Assembly: GCA_937892015.1 (NCBI GenBank)
Contig: CALAUY010000133.1
Span: 1-8,335, forward strand
From: an uncultured Bacteroidales bacterium
Lineage (GTDB): Bacteria; Bacteroidota; Bacteroidia; Bacteroidales; Paludibacteraceae
Length of the DNA stretch: 8,335 bases
Direction: 5' to 3'
Part shown: in pieces, positions 1-6,501 of the stretch
Layout of the letters: every line of letters begins with the position of its first letter
Numbering within the stretch: the stretch's first letter is position 1
The notes under the pieces: generated by a model
Seen by the model: only the letters and a program-made list of their open reading frames with translations
Told to the model about the DNA's origin: nothing
Database searches by the model: none
Made by a program: the position numbers and the translations under genes

Positions 1-147
1 GCCGGCAAACATCAGGTCCGTGATGCGGAATCCGAGTAGATCGTTGGCTTTCTCAAACATTTGGCGGGCAAGAGGACTTGCATCATACAAATCCTTGCCC
101 ATACCAACAAACTGTGCCCCTTGTCCGGGGAAAACATACGCCTTCAT
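1..147 (-). CDS. fabD: Malonyl-CoA:ACP transacylase, N-terminal part (runs off left edge)
   Basis: FabD moves the malonyl group from CoA to acyl carrier protein, supplying the chain-extension substrate of type II fatty acid synthesis in the cytoplasm. Only the first 49 codons are in the window. They begin MKAYVFPGQGAQFVGMGKDL and continue through a FRITDLMFAG segment. The GQGAQ motif at residues 8-12 is the N-terminal signature of the family. The catalytic Ser (GHSLGE) and His would lie further left, outside the window. The ATG at 147-145 is chosen because the family starts directly before this motif and no in-frame upstream start fits. It begins only 3 nt after the atpK stop with no room for a terminator, so it is probably cotranscribed with the ATPase genes. 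The family call is secure. The cotranscription is inference. Confidence 0.96.
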   Translation of the reverse strand, partial: MKAYVFPGQGAQFVGMGKDLYDASPLARQMFEKANDLLGFRITDLMFAG

Positions 148-150
148 GCG

Positions 151-585
151 TTATTTCACCATAATAGCGGCCACAAGAGCCAAGATAGCGTAGAACTCAG
201 GAAGCGCGGCGTAAATCATCGTGTTCGTCTGCACATCGTGACCGGCTGCAATACCCGCAATACCATTGGCGCAAACGATGCCTTGACGGATGGCCGAGAA
301 GAGGCAAACGAGCCCGACTAACATGCCAACACCAAAATAGAGAGCCCCGTGAGCAGCAATGTATTCGGGCGTGCTGCCCAGAAACCACATCAAGAATCCC
401 ACAAAGCCGTACAAACCTTGTGTGGCAGGCATGGCGGAAAGCACCATGTAAGAAGACGATTTACTAGGGTTCTTTTTCAATGCCCCTTCAGCCGCATTAG
501 CTGCTATTGTGGTACCATACGAAGAACCAATACCGGCCAGACCTAACATAAGGCCCAAACCAAGATAACCAAGAATTAAATCCAT
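151..585 (-). CDS. atpK: V-type ATPase subunit K (ion-binding membrane ring proteolipid)
   Basis: This 144-residue protein has four hydrophobic helices in two hairpins, the duplicated form typical of V-type K subunits. Copies form the rotating membrane ring that carries the coupling ion past subunit I. Helix pair 1 contains glycine-rich GLGLMLGLAGIGSSYG. A polar loop (EGALKKNPSKSSS) follows, then MPATQGLYGF at 52-61, RQGIVCANGIAGI from 100, and LPEFYAILALVAAIM from 128 with the ion-binding Glu130. Thr55, Gln56, Tyr59, Gln101 and Glu130 match, with identical spacing, the Na+ ligands known for Enterococcus hirae NtpK (Thr64, Gln65, Tyr68, Gln110, Glu139). The first helix pair has no acidic residue at the equivalent place, so there is one ion site per protomer. 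The start ATG follows a very A/T-rich leader with no clear SD. The gene lies after a 103-nt spacer from atpI and ends 3 nt before fabD. Confidence 0.97.
   Translation of the reverse strand: MDLILGYLGLGLMLGLAGIGSSYGTTIAANAAEGALKKNPSKSSSYMVLSAMPATQGLYGFVGFLMWFLGSTPEYIAAHGALYFGVGMLVGLVCLFSAIRQGIVCANGIAGIAAGHDVQTNTMIYAALPEFYAILALVAAIMVK
156..160 (-). promoter_or_regulatory. Possible Shine-Dalgarno site for fabD
   Basis: The minus strand reads GGTGA here, 8 nt before the fabD ATG and inside the last codons of atpK. It is the most SD-like sequence in front of any start in this window. Most other starts have only A/T-rich leaders, as is usual in Bacteroidetes. Its placement supports coupled translation of fabD with atpK. 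Because Bacteroidetes use SD pairing weakly, this could be coincidence. Confidence 0.35.
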
Positions 586-637
586 AATTGTTATTATTTT
601 TATTGTTAATTTTTTTCGTTATTTCGTTTTTCGATTT

Positions 638-669
638 CGTTATACCGTTATACCGTTATATCGTTATAT
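638..669. repeat. 8-bp tandem repeat in the atpI-atpK spacer
   Basis: Four adjoining 8-bp units read CGTTATAC, CGTTATAC, CGTTATAT, CGTTATAT on the plus strand. More degenerate CG-started units of 8, 7 and 6 bp precede them at 617-637 (CGTTATTT and shorter T-rich forms). The repeat fills much of the 103-nt gap at 586-688, which holds no gene. It falls at the only point where the distal genes atpK and fabD are separated from the rest of the operon. I see no Bacteroidetes-type promoter (TAnnTTTG), no strong hairpin and no U-rich terminator here. The function is unknown. It may be a slippage-prone simple repeat that sets the length of the spacer. Confidence 0.8.
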
Positions 670-688
670 CGAGATTCGTTGCTTTGAA

Positions 689-2419
689 TCATTTCGCGAA
701 AGGCTCGTACAGCACGCCTTTCCCCTCGTACCCGGAGTTCTTGAAATACTCCACGAACGTCAGACGCAACGGGTGCACGAATGCACCGAGCGAGGACATG
801 AGGATGTTGAGCACGTGCCCGAAAAGCAGGATGAGCACGAATGGAATCCACTGCCACGTGGGATGATTGCCGAGCACCATCAGGCCGATGCTGTTGAAAG
901 CACCACCAAGCATTCCGCCGGCAAGGCCGAGAGCGTACAGACGGACGTACGAGAGCGTGTCTCCAAGCAGACCGGTTGCCATGTTATAGGTGTCCCACAG
1001 TCCCGCGCCGATGTTCAGTAACGGATTGCGACCGGGCTTGTTGAAGATATAGATGCCCAACGCCGAAACGACTGCTATACAGATGATTATCCATTTCGTC
1101 ACTTCGTTCGGCAAATGGAGCAATGCACTCGTTGCGAGCACGATGATACTGCCCACAATCAGGAGCACCCAACCCCATACGGAGAGTGTCTCACGGAAAC
1201 CGAATCGCTTGGTATAGCAGAGAGCTTTCACCACCATGGCGAGGCAGATATGGAACACGCCGATGCCAATGGCCAGCACCATCTGCGCATCAAATCCGGC
1301 GATGTTGCCACTGATGATAATCGACTTGAGCGCACCGGGATACCACGACGCTTCGAGCAATGGAATACCGAAGAACGTGCCAAGGAACAATCCGACAACG
1401 AACGTGCCGACACCGAGCGTGGTGATGATTGGTCCCAGTCCCTCGAACATGCTAATACTCACTTTCTTGTAATGCGTGAGCAGTCCGAACGCGATAAGCA
1501 CCAGCCCATATCCGGCGTCTCCCATACACATAGCGAAGAAGAGCAGGTAGAACGGTGCAAGGATTGGCGTTGGGTCAAACTCACCGTACGTGGGCCAACC
1601 ATACATGCCGGTGAAAATCTCGAACAGACGCGCGAACCCATTGTTCTTCAGTTGAGTAGGCGTGTTGTCCGTAACGATGGGATCGACGGCTTGATAGTAG
1701 ATATGTTGGGCATCCAACATGCTGTTCAGAGCCCCGCAACGGTCTTCTGGACAGTACCCCTCTAACAGACAGAGAGCATTGTCCGCCACCGAGTCGGTGT
1801 TGAGCATGACGCGTTGCCAATCAATCTGTTGCTTCGCTTCGCGCAACTGCTGCTCAAGTGCCTCTTTGTTGGCCACCTGCCATGCTTCGATGCGTGCATT
1901 GGCCGCGGCGAGAAGCCCTTGAAGAGCCTCTACATCTTTCTGCAGTTCTACAGCCGACTTGGTCAGCATAACGGGTTCACAACTATCCGTTTCAGGTGCA
2001 CTAAGTGCCGCAAAATAGATGCGTCCGTCTTTCTCTGCAACCACCACTCCCCACTCTTCCGCAAACTTCTCTTTCGGGCAAACGAAGAACAGCAGCGGAT
2101 AACCGCTCTGCCGCAGTGCCTCGATGCGTTGCGTGTCGAACGCGCCCCAAACAGCCATTCGTTCCATCTCACGACGGGTGTCGTCGAGCTTTTTCTTCAC
2201 CTCATCGCGCTCGTGCAAGAGTTGGTCGGGAGCGCCTTGATTCACAATGCGTTGAACCTCTTTCTGCTGCTCGATGAGACGCTGTAGTTGCGGGTCGTCG
2301 GCCACGCCTTCAGCTTTCTCACTCACGTGCACCACCCCGGCTTCTCGCAACTGTTCGAGAAACGCGGCGTACTCTTTGTGGAAAACCAAAAACGTGTATT
2401 TCTTCATTTTTGTAATCAT
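689..2419 (-). CDS. atpI: V-type ATPase subunit I (membrane stator, a-subunit homologue)
   Basis: This 576-residue protein fits the two-part I/a subunit. A soluble, charged N-terminal half (about 1-270) has coiled-coil stretches around 40-100 and 150-210. The C-terminal half has about eight hydrophobic segments, beginning with PILAPFYLLFFAMCMGDAGYG. The conserved GDTLSYVRLYALGLAGG segment carries the arginine (about Arg493) that faces the ring glutamate of AtpK. HPLRLTFVEYFKN near the end is also typical. Together with AtpK it forms the ion path, and its N-terminal half links to the E-containing peripheral stalk. The start MITKMKKYTFLVFHKEY is preferred because its ATG overlaps the atpD stop as ATGA (2416-2419). 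A second in-frame ATG at residue 5 is possible. The protein is somewhat shorter than many archaeal I subunits (about 650 residues), which I believe is usual for this group. Confidence 0.97.
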   Translation of the reverse strand: MITKMKKYTFLVFHKEYAAFLEQLREAGVVHVSEKAEGVADDPQLQRLIEQQKEVQRIVNQGAPDQLLHERDEVKKKLDDTRREMERMAVWGAFDTQRIEALRQSGYPLLFFVCPKEKFAEEWGVVVAEKDGRIYFAALSAPETDSCEPVMLTKSAVELQKDVEALQGLLAAANARIEAWQVANKEALEQQLREAKQQIDWQRVMLNTDSVADNALCLLEGYCPEDRCGALNSMLDAQHIYYQAVDPIVTDNTPTQLKNNGFARLFEIFTGMYGWPTYGEFDPTPILAPFYLLFFAMCMGDAGYGLVLIAFGLLTHYKKVSISMFEGLGPIITTLGVGTFVVGLFLGTFFGIPLLEASWYPGALKSIIISGNIAGFDAQMVLAIGIGVFHICLAMVVKALCYTKRFGFRETLSVWGWVLLIVGSIIVLATSALLHLPNEVTKWIIICIAVVSALGIYIFNKPGRNPLLNIGAGLWDTYNMATGLLGDTLSYVRLYALGLAGGMLGGAFNSIGLMVLGNHPTWQWIPFVLILLFGHVLNILMSSLGAFVHPLRLTFVEYFKNSGYEGKGVLYEPFAK

Positions 2420-3039
2420 GCAGTTGCCTCCTTTCTGTCGTTATCGGCCACTTCGGCTTCACGCTTGGCTTTCACTATCTTCTGGCTCGATTTGGAGAGA
2501 TTCTCTTCGTCTTCCATGAAGCGTTTGATCTTGCGGATTGCATCCTGATAGCCGGGTATTTGCACTTTCTCGAAGAGGTTCACTTTCTGCGTCGTTTTCT
2601 TGCGGGCGTACTCGAGCAGATTGAGTTTTTCTCGGCAGAACTCTTGCCGGATGCCCACTTCGGCAATGGCTTTGAGTTGGGCAAATCCGTCGGCGAACCA
2701 CTTGGGTGAGGAGAAGATAGAGAACTCTTTGGTTGAGTAGATGACCTCATCGAGCACGGGCACACGTACGCCGGCAATCTTCTTGATGGACATGCGCACA
2801 TCATCCACGTGCAAAAGGGTCGTATCGAACTCGCCCCAAAGAGCAATCATCTCATCATAGCCCTTGATGCGCTCTTCTACCTCTCGGTCGAGTTGCGCCA
2901 ACTCTTCTTTGGCCTTCTTGACCTCCAAGCGCAACGCCGACTCCTTGCTTTGCAGCGTCGGAAGAGTGCGTTGCCGCATCTTCAGGTTCTTCTCCAGACC
3001 TTGCAGAGACGTTTTGTTATATTGAAATGAAATAGCCAT
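2416..3039 (-). CDS. atpD: V-type ATPase subunit D (central rotor shaft)
   Basis: AtpD is the central stalk subunit that turns inside the A3B3 head and passes rotation to the membrane ring, the counterpart of F-type gamma. The 207-residue protein begins MAISFQYNKTSLQGLEKNLK and is mostly helical. It has a long charged N-terminal helix, KIAGVRVPVLDEV in the middle, and the diagnostic C-terminal segment ARKKTTQKVNLFEKVQIPGY followed by IRKIKRFMEDEENLSKSSQK. I start it at the ATG at 3039-3037 because homologues begin MAI-F-YNK. A GTG seven codons upstream (3060) would add non-conserved residues. An 88-nt spacer with no gene separates it from atpB. That spacer has three loose CGATTT copies at about 3096-3120 on the plus strand but no promoter or terminator I can recognise. 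Its stop overlaps the atpI start by 4 nt. Confidence 0.96.
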   Translation of the reverse strand: MAISFQYNKTSLQGLEKNLKMRQRTLPTLQSKESALRLEVKKAKEELAQLDREVEERIKGYDEMIALWGEFDTTLLHVDDVRMSIKKIAGVRVPVLDEVIYSTKEFSIFSSPKWFADGFAQLKAIAEVGIRQEFCREKLNLLEYARKKTTQKVNLFEKVQIPGYQDAIRKIKRFMEDEENLSKSSQKIVKAKREAEVADNDRKEATA

Positions 3040-3127
3040 ATCTATTGACGATTGGACCACAAGAAGTGATCGTATCCCTTGCGGGTAAAGAAGTTACGAT
3101 TTCACGATTTAGTTTCGATTGTACCAT

Positions 3128-4456
3128 TTAATTATTGTGCCAATAGGTATCAACGAGGGCCTGCTTGATGTTGACCTCTTCGGGTTTGAAATGTTTGGCG
3201 AAGAGTTGCCAAGCGATGTCGAGCATCTGCGTGGTGTTGATATTGACATCAATAGCAAGTATTTTCTCCGAATAATCTTTAGCGAACGCAAGACACCGAT
3301 TGTCGTAATCGGTGAGGTCGAAACCATTCTCAAGTTTCGTTTTGGCATTCGCAGCATCGGCGTAGAGTCGAACGGCCGCGTTCATCACTTGTGGATGGTC
3401 CTCGCGCGTTTTCTTGCCGGCCACCAGTTGTTTTAGACGACTGAGCGAACGGAACGGGTCAACGATAACCTTTCCGATATCGGAGTCGCGGCGCAGATAG
3501 AGCTGTCCCTCGGTGATGTAACCGGTATTGTCAGGAATAGCATGCGTGATGTCACCACCGGAAAGTGTCGTCACGGCGATGATGGTGATGGACCCGCCCC
3601 CTGCTTCTTCGGGGAACTGAACCGCTTTCTCGTATATCTTCGCAAGGTCGGAGTAGAGAGAGCCGGGCATCGAGTCTTTTGACGGAATCTGGTCCATACG
3701 ATTCGACACAATTGCAAGCGCATCGGCATAGAGCGTCATATCGGTGAGTAGCACGAGCACTTTCTCGTGCTTCTCAACAGCGAAATATTCTGCTGCTGTC
3801 AGTGCCATGTCAGGGATAAGGAGTCGCTCTACCGGTGGGTTCTCGGTGGTGTTGACGAATGAGACGATGCGGTCAAGCACACCCGCGTTCTGGAAGACGT
3901 TCTTGAAGTAGAGATAATCGTCGTTGGTCATACCCATCGCTCCGAGGATAATCTTGTCCGCCTCGGCACGCAGTGCGACGTTCGCCATCACTTGGTTGTA
4001 GGGCTGGTCGGGGTCAGCGAAGAACGGGATTTTCTGTCCCGAGACGAGCGTGTTGTTGAGGTCGATGCCCGCTATACCGGTAGCGATGAGTTCACTCGGC
4101 TGTTTGCGGCGAACGGGATTAACAGACGGACCACCAATCTCCACTTCTTTACCTTCTATCTCCGGACCTCCATCAATGGGGTTGCCGTATGCGTTGAAGA
4201 AACGACCAGCCAGTTGGTCACTCACCTTCAGTGACGGCGCTTTGCCGAGGAACACCACTTCGGCGTTGGTAGGAATACCCTCCGTTCCCTCATAGACTTG
4301 CAGCGTCACGTTGTTACCGATAATCTTCACCACTTGCGCCAGTTTGCCATTGACTGTTGCCAGTTCGTCATTGCCGACACCGTCTGCTTTGAGCGAACAG
4401 GTGGCTTTCGTAATCGACGTTATCTGCGTGTATATTTTCTGAAATGCTTTTGCCAT
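3128..4456 (-). CDS. atpB: V-type ATPase subunit B (non-catalytic nucleotide-binding subunit)
   Basis: AtpB alternates with AtpA in the A3B3 head. It resembles the catalytic subunit but does not itself hydrolyse ATP. The 442-residue product shows the B-type signature: SGQKIPFFA (139-147) replaces the Walker A loop, so the P-loop Gly-Lys-Thr is absent. Other landmarks are LTDMTLYADAL (237-247), IPDNTGYITEGQLYL (307-321) and PFRSLSRLKQLV from 334. In the last, Arg340 sits where the arginine that reaches into the A-subunit active site is expected. The length is normal for bacterial B subunits (about 430-460). The start ATG lies 18 nt after the lipoprotein stop, behind an A/T-rich leader without SD. 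That leader contains one copy of the direct repeat also found at the end of atpA. The next gene, atpD, follows after 88 nt. Confidence 0.97.
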   Translation of the reverse strand: MAKAFQKIYTQITSITKATCSLKADGVGNDELATVNGKLAQVVKIIGNNVTLQVYEGTEGIPTNAEVVFLGKAPSLKVSDQLAGRFFNAYGNPIDGGPEIEGKEVEIGGPSVNPVRRKQPSELIATGIAGIDLNNTLVSGQKIPFFADPDQPYNQVMANVALRAEADKIILGAMGMTNDDYLYFKNVFQNAGVLDRIVSFVNTTENPPVERLLIPDMALTAAEYFAVEKHEKVLVLLTDMTLYADALAIVSNRMDQIPSKDSMPGSLYSDLAKIYEKAVQFPEEAGGGSITIIAVTTLSGGDITHAIPDNTGYITEGQLYLRRDSDIGKVIVDPFRSLSRLKQLVAGKKTREDHPQVMNAAVRLYADAANAKTKLENGFDLTDYDNRCLAFAKDYSEKILAIDVNINTTQMLDIAWQLFAKHFKPEEVNIKQALVDTYWHNN

Positions 4457-4462
4457 AATATA

Positions 4463-4478
4463 CTGATTTTTAGTTTAC
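4463..4478. repeat. Direct repeat copy 1, between the lipoprotein gene and atpB
   Basis: The plus strand reads CTGATTTTTAGTTTAC. It matches the copy at 4759-4774 at 15 of 16 bases, and the first 13 bases are identical. This copy covers the stop codon of the lipoprotein gene and most of the atpB leader. The two copies lie in the same orientation at either side of the lipoprotein gene, 296 bp apart. Confidence 0.7.
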
Positions 4479-4750
4479 TTGGTTGATTCCATGCTTTGTG
4501 TTTCCGTCCCTACCTGCGGAGCATCGACTGCATCGGCAGGTGCTTCTTGGGGCACTTGTGTCGGCTCTTGTTCGGGTGCATACTCAATGGGCGGAACGCC
4601 ATACATATAAACGCCGTACATCGCAACGATGGTCGTGTCAACGGGTACGCCGTACATCAGCACGCTGTGCGATTCGCAGCTGTTCAGTCCGAGCATGCCC
4701 AGTAGGACGGAGAGGATAACATTGATTTTTGTCAGCACTTTTGTTTTCAT
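4475..4750 (-). CDS. Small MYGVP-repeat lipoprotein, rSAM/lipoprotein-system type
   Basis: This 91-residue protein begins with a signal peptide: basic MKTKVLTK, a hydrophobic core, and the lipobox LNSC with the lipidated Cys25. Glu at +2 gives no obvious inner-membrane retention signal, so outer-membrane sorting is plausible. The mature part carries MYGVP (32-36), MYGVY (44-48) and MYGVP (49-53). A Pro/Glu/Gln-rich acidic tail with no predicted fold follows. From memory, short Bacteroidetes lipoproteins with this N-terminus and repeated YG-P motifs belong to the TIGRFAM 'rSAM/lipoprotein system', whose genes usually lie near a radical SAM enzyme. No such enzyme is in this window. The ATG overlaps the atpA stop as ATGA (4747-4750), indicating coupled translation with the catalytic subunit. 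It is not a known ATPase subunit. The lipoprotein call is firm, but the family and any modification are inference. Confidence 0.8.
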   Translation of the reverse strand: MKTKVLTKINVILSVLLGMLGLNSCESHSVLMYGVPVDTTIVAMYGVYMYGVPPIEYAPEQEPTQVPQEAPADAVDAPQVGTETQSMESTK

Positions 4751-6501
4751 GACGCTTTCTGATTTTTAGTTAACAGTTCATCAAGCAGTGCTTTGTACTT
4801 ATCGAAGTCAGCACTCTGGAACTCGCTGTAGTTCATTTGTTTGCACACGTTGATAACACGTTTGAAATACTCGCTTACATCAACGAATTGGTCGAAATCG
4901 TAGTTGCGTCGGCAGATGTCCATCACGAGGTCGAGCATATACTGCTGGCGCTCAAGGGGACAAACGGCATCGATTTTATCAAACGCATCTTGCTGAAGAA
5001 TGACGAAATCAATCACTTCACTCTTCCAGAACGTCACGTGATAATCGACAGGTACGCCATCGTCGCCGAGGATATTGATCTGTTCTTGAATCTCCTTCCC
5101 GCGTTGCAGTAGCGTCTTCATGTCGTTAACTTTCGCAGTCCATTCAGGATTGATGCGCTTAGCGATATACTGCTCAAACTCAGGATATTCGATGTACTTG
5201 GAATAAGAGTCGATGGGGTTGACGGCCGGATAACGTTTGCGGTCTGCACGCGCTTGTTCGAGCGCATAGAAGCATCGTGCCACTTTCTTTGTGCCTTCAG
5301 TGACCGGCTCTTTGAGGTTACCGCCGGCGGGCGATACCGTTCCGAGGAAGGTGACAGATCCGGTTGCACCATTATTTAAATACACGTAACCCGCGCGCGC
5401 GTAGAAAGCACCGATGATGGCAGAGAGATCCATAGGGAATGCGTCCTGTCCGGGCAGCTCCTCCAAGCGGTTGGACATCTCACGTAGTGCTTGTGCCCAG
5501 CGCGACGTGGAGTCGGCCATCAGCAGCACTCGCAAGCCCATCGAACGGTAGTACTCGGCGATAGTCATCGACGTATAGACCGATGCCTCACGCGATGCCA
5601 CCGGCATGTTCGATGTGTTGGCGATGATGATGGTTCGCTCCATCAGTTTGCGACCGGTATGCGGGTCTTCGAGCTCGGGGAACTCGGTGAAAGTCTCCAC
5701 CACCTCGTTGGCACGCTCACCGCAAGCGGCGATAATCACGATGTCGGCTTCTGCTTGCTTGGAGATGGCGTGCTGCAGCACCGTCTTGCCTGTGCCGAAA
5801 GGTCCCGGGATAAAGCCCGTTCCGCCCTCACAGAGCGGATTAGCCGTGTCGATTGTGCGCACGCCCGTCTCGAGCAGTTTGAATGGACGGGGCTTCTCTT
5901 TGTATGCGGTGATTGCTTTCTTGACCGGCCATTTCTGGACCATTGTCACGTCGTGGTCTTGCCCATCGGCATCGGTCAGCACGGCGATGGTGTCGTGAAT
6001 CTTGTAGTCGCCCTCTTTGGCCAACGACTTGATGGTATAAACACCATCCATCACGAACGGAACCATAATCTTGTGCGGCTGATGGTTCTCATCCACCTCG
6101 CCGAGCCATGCAGCGGCTTCTACCTTGTCGCCGGTTTTGGCCAACGGCTTGAAATGCCAGAGACGCTCCTCATCGAGCGGGTAGTTGTACTCGCCTCGCT
6201 GGAGAAAAACGCCGTGCAACTTGTCCAAGTCGTTCTGTAAGCCGTCATAGTTGCGACTGAGAAGTCCCGGACCGAGCGTCACCTCCAACATGTGACCCGT
6301 AAACTCTACTGTGTTGCCGACTTTGAGGCCTCGCGTCGATTCGAAGACCTGTACATAGACGTCTCCAACTATCTTGATGACCTCAGCCATGAGCCTTTTC
6401 TCGCCGAGGGTGATATAACAAATCTCGTTCTGCGAAACCGGCCCATCGACGCCAACCATCACAAGGTTGGAGATAACACCTTTAACTTTTCCTGTTGTCA
6501 T
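4747..6501 (-). CDS. atpA: V-type ATPase subunit A (catalytic subunit)
   Basis: AtpA is the catalytic nucleotide-binding subunit of the A3B3 head. In 584 residues the expected order is complete: a beta-barrel N-terminal domain (1-75), the extra non-homologous domain typical of A subunits (about 110-190), then the nucleotide-binding domain. That domain has Walker A GPFGTGKT (233-240), catalytic GER (261-263, Glu262), the Walker B region VLLMADSTSRW (325-335) and GAFYARAGYV. The helical C-terminal domain ends in NQKAS. The P-loop has Thr where many homologues have Ser (GPFGSGKT). I recall this as normal in Bacteroidales. The start MTTGKVKGVISNLVMV matches the family. The ATG overlaps the stop of the Fic remnant reading frame (ATGA, 6498-6501), and the stop overlaps the lipoprotein start in the same way. 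An A/G-rich stretch upstream, including a run of eight A, may serve as ribosome entry. Confidence 0.98.
   Translation of the reverse strand: MTTGKVKGVISNLVMVGVDGPVSQNEICYITLGEKRLMAEVIKIVGDVYVQVFESTRGLKVGNTVEFTGHMLEVTLGPGLLSRNYDGLQNDLDKLHGVFLQRGEYNYPLDEERLWHFKPLAKTGDKVEAAAWLGEVDENHQPHKIMVPFVMDGVYTIKSLAKEGDYKIHDTIAVLTDADGQDHDVTMVQKWPVKKAITAYKEKPRPFKLLETGVRTIDTANPLCEGGTGFIPGPFGTGKTVLQHAISKQAEADIVIIAACGERANEVVETFTEFPELEDPHTGRKLMERTIIIANTSNMPVASREASVYTSMTIAEYYRSMGLRVLLMADSTSRWAQALREMSNRLEELPGQDAFPMDLSAIIGAFYARAGYVYLNNGATGSVTFLGTVSPAGGNLKEPVTEGTKKVARCFYALEQARADRKRYPAVNPIDSYSKYIEYPEFEQYIAKRINPEWTAKVNDMKTLLQRGKEIQEQINILGDDGVPVDYHVTFWKSEVIDFVILQQDAFDKIDAVCPLERQQYMLDLVMDICRRNYDFDQFVDVSEYFKRVINVCKQMNYSEFQSADFDKYKALLDELLTKNQKAS
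4759..4774. repeat. Direct repeat copy 2, inside the end of atpA
   Basis: The plus strand reads CTGATTTTTAGTTAAC, the partner of 4463-4478 with one mismatch. On the minus strand it encodes Leu-Thr-Lys-Asn-Gln near the AtpA C-terminus. It lies 8 nt before the ATG of the lipoprotein gene, while the other copy lies 6 nt before the ATG of atpB. The two starts therefore share the same leader motif, AACTAAAAATCAG. Confidence 0.7.

Noticed and set aside
3037..3060. Alternative GTG start for atpD at 3060
   Set aside because: It would add seven residues (MVQSSID) not seen in the family, while the ATG at 3039 gives the usual MAI-F-YNK beginning.
3040..3127. Promoter or terminator in the 88-nt gap between atpB and atpD
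   Set aside because: I find no TAnnTTTG/TTTG pair on the minus strand and no GC-rich hairpin followed by T's. Only loose CGATTT copies are present.
5491..6240. Long plus-strand open frame (249 codons) opposite atpA
   Set aside because: It is wholly antisense to a highly conserved catalytic gene, and its His/Arg/Leu-rich product resembles no family. It is a mirror effect of the codon use of atpA. The same holds for 1115-1765 opposite atpI and 7126-7506 opposite the DUF2764 gene.
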